In this document: piece by piece, positions 1 through 8,705 of the stretch
Layout of the letters: each line of letters opens with the position of its first letter
How positions within the stretch are numbered: position 1 is the first letter of the stretch
From: Pisaster brevispinus
Taxonomy: Eukaryota; Echinodermata; Asteroidea; Forcipulatida; Asteriidae
NCBI GenBank assembly: GCA_023634235.1
Contig: JAMKCF010000002.1
Location: 2,505,001-2,569,000 of the forward strand
DNA: 64,000 nt
Direction: 5' to 3'
The notes under the pieces: generated by a model
The model's input: the letters and a program-made list of their open reading frames with translations, nothing else
Database searches by the model: none
Told to the model about the DNA's origin: nothing
Position numbers and translations under genes: made by a program

Positions 1-14
1 CGTGGAGTCAGCCC

Positions 15-245
15 ATGCTCCCTGTACCACTGCTGGACTGCGCTCACTTTGTTCTTGCTTACGCTGAAGGATACGGAAGAACAAAATCAAACAAACAAAG
101 TGAAGATAATTTGGGCAAAATTCTCTTAGAAAGCCCTAGGGCCACTGAAGGAAATGTGAATGGCAACACACACAACAAGAAGACGAAAAAAAGAAGAAGA
201 AGAACTGAGCTAGGATTTGAAACTTTGCATGGTGGTAGTATAACT
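15..245. other. Unassigned leading sequence
   Basis: No gene, tRNA or repeat structure was recognised here. A purine-rich stretch near 172-205 (AAG/AGA runs) keeps frames open by composition only. It ends at the left arm of the first foldback element. Confidence 0.4.
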
Positions 246-395
246 AAGTAAGGTTTGCGGTAACACCATGTGAAAATCTCTTTTGAGTAGTGTAGGTTCT
301 GAAAAGAACCGGTGGTTAACGACTCCACTGGTTCTTTTCAGAACCTACACTACTCAAAAGAGATTTTCAGATGGTGTTACCGCAAACCTTACTAA
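246..395. mobile_element. Foldback MITE, GGTTTGCGGTAACACC family
   Basis: Two arms of about 65 bp are near-perfect reverse complements. The left arm starts AAGGTTTGCGGTAACACCAT and the right arm ends GTGTTACCGCAAACCTT, around a short loop near 312-325. This would extrude as one long hairpin. There is no coding capacity, so it is a non-autonomous element. Related single ends occur near 35,812 (GGTGTTACCGCAACCC), 39,487 and 58,791, showing a dispersed family. The superfamily is not determined. Confidence 0.8.
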
Positions 396-569
396 GTAAA
401 GAGCTACTTTTGGAAGGGAAAATAATCTCTTCAAACACACCATGTCTTATTTTTTCCCCAAAAACGAATAACCTGCAGGGCGTTTCCTGGCAAGCAAAAG
501 TTTTCTTATTGTATTCTCATTTCAGCAAATGAAATTTTCCATCGTATCAAAAGAGAAGCAACTATCTTA

Positions 570-662
570 CTCAAGTGTCATGACCTGGATTCGAACCCAC
601 ACCCCTATGACTTAGCCACCAAAACCTGTTGAGTACGATGCACTAGACCACTGGACCATGAG
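570..662 (-). repeat. tRNA-derived SINE head (fragment)
   Basis: Read on the minus strand there is an A-box-like region (GGTCTAGTGCATCG) followed by a B-box (GGGTTCGAATCC as GGATTCGAACCC on plus). The spacing fits an internal pol III promoter. The SINE body is missing, so it is a truncated or separate tRNA-like repeat rather than a tRNA gene: a tRNA cloverleaf cannot be completed. Confidence 0.5.
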
Positions 663-749
663 TGCGTTGTCTATTAAAGAATACATTCTTTAATAGGCAA
701 TGCACTTCCAACTTCATACTTTCATACTTTGAAAGTTCAGACAAGCATT

Positions 750-957
750 AGTTTGGTTTAAATACCCTTACACCGATGTGTATTAAGCACTGTATACTCA
801 GTGCTCTCCCGAGCTCTGTGAAAAAAATCCACAGGCAATCACTCGGGTGGGATTCGAAGGTCGTGGGTTTGCCTGTGGATTTTTTTCACAGAGCTCTGGA
901 GAGCACTGAGTATACAGTGCTTAATACACATCGGTGTAAGGGTAAATACCAAATTAA
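750..957. mobile_element. Foldback element with tRNA-like centre (copy 1)
   Basis: The left arm (GGTTTAAATACCCTTACACC onward, through AAGCACTGTATACTCAGTGC) is repeated as its reverse complement in the right arm ending GGTGTAAGGGTAAATACC. The pairing spans about 90 bp per side. The loop carries ACTCGGGTGGGATTCGAA, a tRNA B-box-like sequence. Direct repeats CAGACAAGCA flank it at 738 and 992. A second, interrupted copy lies at 50,670-51,677. Confidence 0.8.
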
Positions 958-1002
958 CTCTTTATCCCCGATCCAAATACTAACATCTATTCAGACAAGC
1001 AA

Positions 1003-1433
1003 TTATAATAATAATAATAATAATGATGGCTATTTATATAGCGCTCATATCCGTCACTCAGTGACGCTCAAGGCGCTTCAACATTAAGTATTTTCCTGCA
1101 AGGTATTTGGGGGCTACATTTGAAGTATGAGACCTACTCCTTTATATAGCACCATGTAATGGTTTACAAGGTGCTGTGTTGCAGGCTGCCAATCAAACCA
1201 GGAACACCGGGGCGGACCCCTTCTCTTTTCGATAAGTGCACTGGGTTCTTTTACGTGCGTTACACAACACACGGGACCAACGGCTTTACGTCCCATCCGA
1301 AGGACGAATCAATCATGGTTAAGTGTCTTGCTTAAGGACACAAGTGTCACGACCGGGACTCGAACCCACACTCTGCTGATCAGAAACACCAGAGCTTGAG
1401 TCCAGTGATCTTATCCGCTCGGCCACGACACGC
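1003..1433 (-). mobile_element. Full-length tRNA-derived SINE, family A (copy 1)
   Basis: On the minus strand it begins with a tRNA(Ser/Leu)-like head (GTCGTGGCCGAGCGGATAAG, then B-box GGGTTCGAGTCCCGG). It continues through a conserved body (CTTAAGCAAGACACTTAACC; GATGGGACGTAAAGCC; ACCCAGTGCACTTATCG) and ends with AGCGCTATATAAAT plus an ATT microsatellite at 1003-1022. Copies with the same order of blocks lie at 5.8, 14.3, 42.0, 53.9, 59.1 and 61.2 kb. Frames open across it are by-products. Confidence 0.85.
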
Positions 1434-1740
1434 CAGTTTTTATGTGTCAATCTTGATTGATGCTCTGTACTCACACATGAAGAAATCTGAAGGTGCTTGC
1501 ACAAACTCTCATGCTTTTGACGAGGTATATACTTCTTGTTCTTATGCGCTCTTTCTTCTCACTTCTCGTTTTGCCCTTGTAGTAGATCATCTCGCTCATG
1601 TTCATCGATGTGTGAAACATTGCTAAGAGAATCAAGTCTTTCTCCCCTAATAAAAGAGAAACACAGAAAATATATGATTTAGGTTTTGAGACTTCATTTT
1701 TGCTACTGAACCCGTGCTCTTATGCTTCTTTAACAAATTT
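1434..1740. other. No feature seen
   Basis: AT-rich sequence with short open frames on the plus strand but no start context, splice sites or recognisable protein. Nothing could be supported here. Confidence 0.4.
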
Positions 1741-1754
1741 AGAAATGTTTGGAG

Positions 1755-1905
1755 TGTCTAGTGGTCCCACTGGACTCAAGTTGTGCCAGAGTGTGGATTC
1801 ATGTCCAAGTTATGACATTTCGTGTCCTTGAGCAAGACACTTTGACCCTAATCGCTCTGTCCTTTTAGTTTTAATGTGTTTGTATAATACCACTTTGTCT
1901 TGCAG
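1755..1905 (+). repeat. Decayed SINE family A fragment
   Basis: Plus-strand remnants in the family A order: TCTAGTGG head piece, CAGAGTGTGGATTCATGTCC (degenerate B-box), then GTGTCCTTGAGCAAGACACTT and GCTCTGTCC. Substitutions throughout the head indicate an old copy. Confidence 0.55.
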
Positions 1906-1920
1906 GCTGACCACAAATCG

Positions 1921-2181
1921 CCCCTTCCATGGCAAAACAGCCAAACTCAAAATGTTTTGGTTTTTACATCAAATCATTTCTGGGTAAATTGAGGGTGCTT
2001 TTTTTCCCTTTTCAAAGTTTTAAAGGCATACTCTGTATGGTTTCTGAATAAATAACATGTCCTATCTCAGCCTCTTTTAACACTTTCGTCCCATTTTAAT
2101 GGCAAAACAGCTTATCTCTGTACTTGCTTTTTTGTTTTTTTCAAAATGTCAATTTTTGAGTCTGTTTTGCCATGGAAGGGC
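1921..2181. mobile_element. MITE with CCCTTCCATGGCAAAACAG terminal inverted repeats
   Basis: The left end CCCTTCCATGGCAAAACAG is matched by CTGTTTTGCCATGGAAGGG at the right end, giving terminal inverted repeats of about 20 bp around a 260-bp AT-rich interior. A second internal GGCAAAACAG occurs near 2,101. No transposase. The target-site duplication is not clear, so the superfamily is left open. Confidence 0.7.
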
Positions 2182-2203
2182 CGAAAAGAACTACTACTTT
2201 TAC

Positions 2204-2255
2204 TAGTTTGTTGCGATAATCGTAACCCTCGATCCTCCCAATTACAGTAACTAGG
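2204..2255. repeat. Single arm of the GATCGTAACCCTC foldback family
   Basis: TTGCGATAATCGTAACCCTC plus GATCCTCCC resembles one arm of the perfect hairpin at 7,097-7,177. Here the partner arm is absent, so this is a solo or decayed end. Confidence 0.5.
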
Positions 2256-2268
2256 AATAGAATGAAAC

Positions 2269-2403
2269 CTAGACCCAGTAACTTGGGCAGGTGCTAACAT
2301 ATTCCCCTTTTTAAAAAAATTTTGACATCTGTAGTACGACCGCAGATGTCAAAATTTTGTCAATAAGGAGTAGAGTGCCCCAGTTACTACGTACTGGGTC
2401 TAG
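2269..2403. mobile_element. MITE with AGACCCAGTAACT ends (copy 1)
   Basis: The ends CTAGACCCAGTAACTTGGGC and CCCAGTTACTACGTACTGGG are roughly inverted. The centre holds a strong hairpin (AAAATTTTGACATCTG / CAGATGTCAAAATTTT). A second copy with the same termini lies at 7,326-7,422. Confidence 0.6.
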
Positions 2404-2404
2404 A

Positions 2405-2495
2405 TTAGCCCCACTTGTGTGGCCAAGGAACAGGAAACCTGAATCCTTGTTTCCTGTTCCTTGGCCACACAAGTGGGGCTAGGTCTAGATAGAAC
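2405..2495. repeat. Perfect inverted repeat, GCCCCACTTGTGTGGCCAAG arms
   Basis: About 34 bp on the left (AGCCCCACTTGTGTGGCCAA onward) is followed after a short loop by its exact reverse complement ending CACACAAGTGGGGCT. Flanks GTCTAGATT and GGTCTAGAT are also similar. It abuts the MITE at 2,269-2,403. It is non-coding and a strong cruciform candidate. Confidence 0.75.
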
Positions 2496-2628
2496 CTACC
2501 ACACACAAAGCCTAATTAATAGATGCAACTAGAATGCAATTGATGTAACTTCGTAAGCATGGTAAGTTCAATTTGTAACGTTATTATTATTAACTGAACA
2601 GCTCAGCCAAAGTTCAACAAAGTTCTAC

Positions 2629-3088
2629 CTTCATTTAACCCCTGCATGTTAATGCGGATGTCGAATATTTCTTCATCGCTGAATTGCCGGATACAAGGTT
2701 TCCCATCGAAGGTAGCACACCCACAGTTGAATTCGTGAGCTCTCTGCAGTTCCAAGTTTGGATCCTCGGCGATGGTGTCCACTAGGAGGTGGCGAACACG
2801 GTCAAGTGTGTCACTTGTCACGGTCGGTTGGTCGTCGTCTTCTTCAGCATCTTGATCTGAAAGGTCACCATCATCTTCTCCCTTTCTTCGGGCTCCGGAT
2901 ACCTCTGAACTCCTCTTCGTCTTCGACTTCTGGGTCTCATCCGCCTCACTGTCGGTACTATCAATGTCATCGTCGGAATGAGCTACATCGCTAGCATAAT
3001 ACTCCTCAACTAGCTGTTTCAGACCAGCTTCGTCTGAACTGGAGTGTCCGATGTTTGCATCTGAAATGGAAGTAAGTGCCCTCTCCAT
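2629..3088 (-). CDS. Unrecognised acidic Cys-motif protein, first coding exon
   Basis: An open frame starts at an ATG in reasonable context (GAAGAAATGG at 3,088). It encodes about 153 residues up to a splice donor (AATGAAG|GTAGAA) at 2,629; reading through the donor would add a few codons to a stop at 2,603. Residues 1-110 are low-complexity and acidic with Asp/Glu/Ser runs and one basic patch (KSKTKRS), suggesting a disordered nuclear-type region. Residues about 122-153 carry FNCGCATFDGKPC followed by QFSDEEI and a basic RINMQGLNE end. From family knowledge, a similar C-x-C...KPC...F-S pattern begins large uncharacterised, transposon-like proteins in invertebrates; that link is inference. 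The downstream exons were not found in 1-2,600, so the gene is incomplete here. Splice phase at the donor is 1. Confidence 0.6.
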
Positions 3089-3326
3089 TTCTTCACTTCG
3101 TTCGCCAATTCTGGGTACCGCAATTCTTTAATACTATAGCTAGTGTGTACTGTGTAGTGTTAGCATACAAATTTCACAAAGTCTTTCAAAGAAACTCGCA
3201 CAGCGAGTCCTGAACAATACAAATCTGTATTACTGGTAAGTTGTACCGAAAAACTCAACTACAACAAGAATCAGAACAGAATAATTCTAATGATTTTAGT
3301 TTAAGCTGATTGTTTTGTGGTCACCT

Positions 3327-3410
3327 TGTTACCTTGTTTTGTTGACACGACCCGCGTTCCTTCCGCCATTTTCAATGCGTGTGTAGCGCCCTCCCTAGTT
3401 CGAGTGCCGC
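3327..3410 (-). promoter_or_regulatory. Likely 5' exon and promoter with AAAATGGCGGA motif
   Basis: The minus strand has AAAATGGCGGAAGG (3,359-3,372), the YY1-type AAnATGGCGG motif typical of animal housekeeping promoters. It is followed by possible donors CAAG|GTAACA and AACAAG|GTGACC near 3,330. The ATG in the motif does not join in phase to the exon at 3,088, so it is probably 5' UTR or a short upstream frame. Confidence 0.45.
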
Positions 3411-4048
3411 TTAGGATTGGTCGAGGTTAAACTTGGTTTCAAGTCCGTGACCGGCCAGAAATTTGAAAAGAAATATAAGTTTAGTTGTCCGAAAATATGT
3501 TTGTTTAGTTTTCAAGAGGCTGAGAGACTTTAAATAGTTTTTGAGTACCATTATGGTGTGTGGCTACACCATGAGTGTTTTTTGTCGTTTTGGAGTGCGC
3601 CCTCTCTAGTTAGTTTTAGGCAATATCAACAAATTACAGTCAAAATGGCGCTGTACACTACATACCTACACACACACACACACGGGGGATCACAACTCTG
3701 TCCTTGGCCTTGCTCTATGGTTCAACTTACTAAACTTACAGACAAAATGTCTCTTTACATGACCATACGATTTCACATCAACTATGGATGTTCATCAAAC
3801 CCGGAGTTCAATCCATACTCTCCAGGTAAGTTCCAGTTATATTTTAACTTGGCGGGGCCGGGGTGAACTGTATTTTTTAGTACCATAAAGAATATTATAA
3901 ACCATGTTGTTTGTTGACAAAACAATTTTCCTGTCAACGTCTCTGAACACGCCCTTTCTCTATAAAAAAAGAGAAAAATTTCCGCATTCAGCCACTAGCT
4001 TTTTGACGTTTTTTAAAAGGTTTTTTTCAATTTTTTTTTCTCCAGTTC
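3411..4048. other. No gene seen; (AC)n microsatellite
   Basis: Contains an AC dinucleotide run near 3,663-3,682 and pieces of GCGCCCTCTCTAGTT-like sequence near 3,387 and 3,597. These resemble the terminus of the hAT-like element at 34.2 kb. No supported coding region. Confidence 0.4.
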
Positions 4049-4050
4049 AT

Positions 4051-5106
4051 ACAGTCATTTGACCAGTTCGGGATCATTGACCAGTTCGGGATCACTTCAA
4101 CTTTGCAACAACCCCATAATTAAGTTACTTCTCACATTACCAATTTCTGTTGATACATGTGAAGAATAACATGCAATAAACCAACAAACCCAAAATAAGG
4201 TTCCAAACTTCATCAACAAATAAATTATGGCCATTTTCTTGAAGTTTGTCTGCGATTTTGATCATTATTTAAAAAAAGAATGTTGGTTGAAAAACGCTGT
4301 TAAAACTTCTCACCTTTAAAATTTGAATGCCAGGGCGAACAAAATTTATGTTAAATGCTTAGAATGTGTTAAAAATATTTCAGGTAAATACTGAGCAGTC
4401 GTGTTGTTTTTTTGAGGAGACGAAATTACCGAAATCGTCTTTTGGGGGGCATCATACCTTTGACCAGTTCGGGATCACTCACTACTCAGCATCTCTCATT
4501 GCGTCAAATGGTGCCGCACTCAGTGAGGTAAAATCTTACTTTTGCAGTAGAAAGTTTATTTGTTGCTTTTAAGGTACATTTCTTCAACAAATTCTTGTAG
4601 GAATATTGTTTTTTTGTGAGAAAATGAAACTTGGAGGAGGAAATTGCGACTGTAAGAATAGATATTTGGGTCAATGTTGCTTTTAGGCGTGCTTCACCTT
4701 TTCATTTGCCTTTGCTGTTGTTTTGTGTTTTTGTTGCTGGATTTTTGCGCTGCTGTTGAATACACTTGCATAAAATTCTCTGGAGAAAGGAAGTCCATGT
4801 CCATGCCAACACACTTGTGAAGTTTGTGTCCTTGAGAGACAGTTTTATGAATGGGAGTATTGGTTTGCAATAGAGGGCAAGCTACTGATTCAGAATAGAA
4901 TCAACTGATCCTGAACTGGTCAAACAGGTGACAATACTTTTCTCAAAGCCTCTTCAAAAGTACTAATCTTTTTTTGTCAGTGGATACTTGGTGAGTTTTA
5001 TAACATGATTAGGTAAACTGATAAACTTTTTTGTTTAAAATGTCAAAGAGATTGCAACCAAAAACAATGTGAATTCAAAAAGTGATCCCGAACTGGTCAA
5101 ATGACT
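4051..5106. mobile_element. Non-autonomous Tc1/mariner-like DNA transposon (~1.06 kb)
   Basis: Terminal inverted repeats of about 25 bp: left CAGTCATTTGACCAGTTCGG, right CCGAACTGGTCAAATGACTG. Each is bordered by TA, which matches TA target duplication and the CAGT-type ends of the Tc1/mariner/pogo group. The motif TGACCAGTTCGGGATCA recurs internally at about 4,077 and 4,459, and inverted at 4,905. No transposase frame exists, so it would need a transposase supplied in trans. Confidence 0.7.
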
Positions 5107-5354
5107 GTACCTGAGGATGTGTTCTATCGATTCGGTGAATCTTGAAAACGTAAAAAAAATAGTTTTCATAGGGGATCGGTTTAAAAACTAGGGATATTTG
5201 GTTAAATCCTCAAATTTTGGCGGAAAAAACCCCCCCGCTTTTTCCCACACTGTCTTCTTCTCTCCTGTCTCCTCACTCACCCAGTCTCCATGTTGTCCCT
5301 CCATGTTTCTACCTGTATCTTATCTACTGGAAGGAATGAACGTTTAATCAGATA

Positions 5355-5460
5355 ATGCAATGTACTTACGGAGATTCGAACCTGTAACAAGAGAGAGAAC
5401 AAGTTATTAAGAAAGCATAGCCTGTACCACACGGCTATGAGGCATTGACACCAGAACGGT
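5355..5460 (-). repeat. tRNA-like repeat with split head
   Basis: On the minus strand TAGCCGTGTGGTACAGGC resembles an A-box and ACAGGTTCGAATCTCC a B-box, separated by an unusually long middle (about 55 bp). This is more consistent with a tRNA-derived repeat than a functional tRNA. Confidence 0.4.
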
Positions 5461-5802
5461 TTGTTTGTCGTACATGTTTCTCCCAATACCTGGTTCACCA
5501 AAGGTCATAATGAATATGTAATTTTTATGAATATTAAAATAATCTGGGTTTGTCCAATGGCTTGCATAAACTGAATATTCATAACTTTGTTTTGGATTAT
5601 TCAATTAGTACAAGCCCTAGGTAAGTTCAACGCGTGCCTTGTGGGTTGTTCTAATTTCCCTCCTAAATATCATCTTCGATTATTACCCATTCCACAAATC
5701 AAAAAGTCCTAGCGAATTGTCCAATGCGCATGAACGATGACCGACTGATTGGAGTATTGCACAACTTACACAGACACACACACAGCAGGAAAACGAAACA
5801 AC

Positions 5803-6232
5803 ATAATAATAATAATAATAATAATATATTGTATTTGTATAGCGCCTACTGCAGGCCAGCCTCTAAGCGCTTAACATTCAGTATTTCCTGCAAGGTATTT
5901 GGGGCTACATTTGGAAGTATGAGACCTACTCCTTTACATAGCACCTTGTAATGGTTTACAAGGTGCTGTGGCGCAATATGCAGCCAATCAAACCAGGAAC
6001 ACCGGGGCGGACCCCTTCTCTTTTCGATAAGTGCACTGGGTTCTTTTTCGTGCGTTACACAACACACGGGACCAACGGCTTTACGTCCCATCCGAAGGAC
6101 GAAGCAATCATGGTTAAGTGTCTTGCTTAAGGACACAGGTGTCACGACCGGGGCTCGAACCCACACTCTGCTGATCAGAAACACCAGAGCTTGAGTCCAG
6201 TGATCTTATCCACTCGGCCACGACACGCCACG
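5803..6232 (-). mobile_element. Full-length SINE family A (copy 2)
   Basis: Closely similar to the copy at 1,003-1,433 with the same order: minus-strand tRNA-like head (GTGGCCGAGTGGATAAGATC), B-box GGGTTCGAGCCCCGG, body and GCGCTATACAAAT-type tail, ending in an AAT run at 5,806-5,826. The high similarity to copy 1 suggests recent activity. Confidence 0.85.
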
Positions 6233-7090
6233 ACATGGCGTTTGTTTTCATCTCACGATTTTGGGACACCTTTTTAAGCCTTTAGAATTGTTAAATTCTG
6301 CCTGTTTTCTGGCTGTACATGTTCGGTAAACCCTCCTTGATAGGTAAGAATATAATTTAGTGAAAAAAACCCAGAACTTAGGGAGATAAATTGGTGGCGA
6401 GCAGCGGAAAGTTTGCCAAAAAAAGCTATGTCTATGGACTGAACGTTAATGCTCGATCGAGTAGAGGGATTGTTTAGAATTTTTTTTATTAAAGAATATA
6501 ATGCAACTATATTATATTTAATGTCACTAAAAAACTAGTCGCTAACGTACTACTTAGTAGCCCGAGTTACTGGACCTACGTACATGTAAACTATGTTTTT
6601 TTTTAACACGGACATTCTCTCATGATCAAGCATGTCTAGTGTATGCAAATGTTGTCGCACGACGCACTCAACCAGTTCATACTTCAACCAACTCAGTTTG
6701 TTTGTTTGTTTGTTTTATTTCCATTTGCACAACAACAATATAATAAATACAGAAATGTTAATCGGAAGTAGTACATACAAATTATTGAAAAAAAAACCAA
6801 TTATGTACAAATGATGGGGGTTACTGCCCGAGGAGGTGAAACCCTCCTGTAGTGGAGCGAGCACCCAGTCATTCTATCCAACTCATACTCCAACCATTTC
6901 CTACTCCAACCTACCTACTCTTAGAAAAATGCCACTGATAACCAATGGAGCAACCATATTTGTTACCGACAGGCGAGGATTATGAAAAATGGTGAGAATT
7001 TATCATTTTTTTTGCAAATGTGTTTTGCGGAGTGGATTTTCTGGACCAGGCCAACACTCAATTAGAGTACAAAGAACAAATACAGCCTAA
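6233..7090. other. No gene seen
   Basis: AT-rich interval with a (TTTG)n stretch near 6,698-6,715 and scattered A/T runs. A GAGTTACTGGACCTAC piece near 6,560 resembles the MITE ends at 2.3 and 7.3 kb. Nothing else could be supported. Confidence 0.4.
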
Positions 7091-7096
7091 TTTGGG

Positions 7097-7177
7097 CTAG
7101 TTGCGATGATCGTAACCCTCCATCCTCCCGACGGTCGCAGACCGTCGGGAGGATGGAGGGTTACGATCATCGAAACT
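7097..7177. mobile_element. Perfect foldback, GATCGTAACCCTCCATCCTC arms
   Basis: The left arm TTGCGATGATCGTAACCCTC...CCTCCCGACGGTC and right arm GACCGTCGGGAGGATGG...GATCATCGAAAC are exact reverse complements for about 35 bp with only a few bases of loop. Related arms appear at 2,204 and, more diverged, at 33,612 (AACCCTCATCCTCCC). Confidence 0.75.
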
Positions 7178-7325
7178 AAATTTGGGCAAGATTGGATTTT
7201 TTTAAAAGCTGTAGGCGTGTAAACGTGATAGGCAAAAAGTTTTGAATAGGATTTTGTACATGTCCCTCTATGAGGTTCGTGGAGGCGATAGCGGAACGAA
7301 CTTCAATAGTTTTAGGAGTAAGTCA

Positions 7326-7422
7326 AACCTAGATCAAGTAACTGGGGCACTGTACTCCTTTTTAGAAACTGTTGACATCTTCAAAAAATTTTTTAAAAGG
7401 AGTACAGTTACTGGGTCTAACT
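7326..7422. mobile_element. MITE with AGACCCAGTAACT ends (copy 2)
   Basis: Left AGATCAAGTAACTGGGGCAC plus TGTACTCCTTTTTA. Right TAAAAGGAGTACAGTTACTG plus GGTCTA. The ends are the same as at 2,269-2,403, and the element folds into one hairpin. Confidence 0.65.
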
Positions 7423-7850
7423 CCAACCAACTTCTACTTCAACCAAATGTGACTCTGACCAACTCATACTCCAACCAACTTGTGCATGTGTATTTTTCAA
7501 GAACAACTTGGCCTTAACTTGAAAATATTAGAATGAAAGTAATTCAGATTCCCTTCCAAGTTCTAAAATGAAGTTTCCATTGAAATGGAAAGATACTTGT
7601 TCCCTATGATTTCTTAAAAGTATTCTTTTATTTTACAGCTGGAGAAAAAGTTGATTCTACAGCTGGAGGATGTGCAAAGCTTTTTGTTTGTATTGTATGT
7701 GAAAGTCACATGGTTGTTTACTGGACGATAAATAAACAAACAAATAAATAAATGAAGTGTGTCCCAAGTTTTTCTAGGTCTCTCTTCAGTTGACACATAG
7801 AAGAGAAATTACTTTTGTTTATGTTTTTAATGGTTATTTATCTGTTACAG
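7423..7850. other. No gene seen
   Basis: Repeated CCAACT/CAACCAA phrases (7,427-7,475) and a (AAAT)n-like run near 7,730-7,750. It ends at a plausible acceptor (TCTGTTACAG) leading into the cassette region. Confidence 0.35.
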
Positions 7851-8105
7851 GTTTTGAACAGTGTCATCCCATGGAAAGAATGATTTCAGCTGTTGTTTCC
7901 AGCACCTTTTGATCCTGTCCTGTCCAGGCCACCGAAGCGTAAAAGCACACTGAGTGGATGCATGGTGCATGCTTACTACTCGATGAGTTGTCTGGGAGTG
8001 TTATCAGGCTACCTGCTGTTCCACCATCACTGAACATTCTGGGGCATGTTTATCAGTACTCGCTGCCTCAAGCAACTTCAGTCTTACTTCATTAGGATGG
8101 GAAGG
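7851..8105 (+). ncRNA. Putative spliced transcript exon upstream of cassette array
   Basis: Bounded by an acceptor-like TCTGTTACAG and a donor GGGAAG|GTATGT. Its 3' part (CTGCCTCAAGCAACTTCAGT) matches the 3' part of the three cassettes downstream. No frame is open throughout. This may be a non-coding exon or UTR; the transcript is inferred from splice signals only. Confidence 0.3.
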
Positions 8106-8189
8106 TATGTCTACGTCACTTGTAAATTGTTAATGTCAAACATGCACTAAACTTGTAGTACACCATTTTGCACTCACCCTAAATTTTGG

Positions 8190-8405
8190 AACCCCTTTTT
8201 GTTCAAATATGTATTAATCCCAAACATTCACCCCACTTTCTACTGTTCTGGACCTGCCCCAAACATGTTACCCCTTCTTCTTCAAATATGTATTAATCCC
8301 AAACATGTACCCCACTTGGTTAACATGCTGGACCCACCTCAAACATGTTACCCCCTCTACATGTACTTCAAAGTCAAAGCTGTGTCCCAATTTTACCAAA
8401 ATTTT
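8190..8405 (+). repeat. Minisatellite, ~80-bp unit (block 1)
   Basis: Degenerate tandem units built of CCCAAACATG, CACCCCACTT, GGACCTGCCCCA and AACATGTTACCCC. Successive AACATGTTACCCC phrases are about 80 bp apart (8,263 and 8,343). The same unit fills the gaps between the exon-like cassettes. Confidence 0.7.
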
Positions 8406-8571
8406 CTTGTAATCGGGATCCACCCAAAATTGTATTAGCTCTTTTTTTTTTACAAACTTTGTTACACCCTAACATGCTGATAATTACTTTCCATGGATAG
8501 GCAAGTGTAGTGTTTGCTGAAAGTTAAATGTAACTCATTAAATTATTTGTTCATTTAATTTCTGTTTATAG

Positions 8572-8705
8572 AACACCCAAGATGGTGACAAGCCTTGGTC
8601 TGAAAGATGCGCCAACTGGACTGAAGAGAGTCCATGAGATGCAGCTTCATCATGAATTCAAAGACGTCATCTTCTCACTGCCTCAAACTACTTCAGTCAT
8701 TAAGG
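8572..8705 (+). ncRNA. Tandem exon-like cassette, copy 1
   Basis: Preceded by TTTCTGTTTATAG and followed by CATTAAG|GTATGG. One frame reads NTQDGDKPWSERC...TEESP then stop. A second frame (from ATG at 8,582) is open across the whole cassette. In copies 2 and 3 the first frame is kept, ending at the same place, whereas the second is broken. This is either a terminal coding exon or a non-coding exon. Confidence 0.4.
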
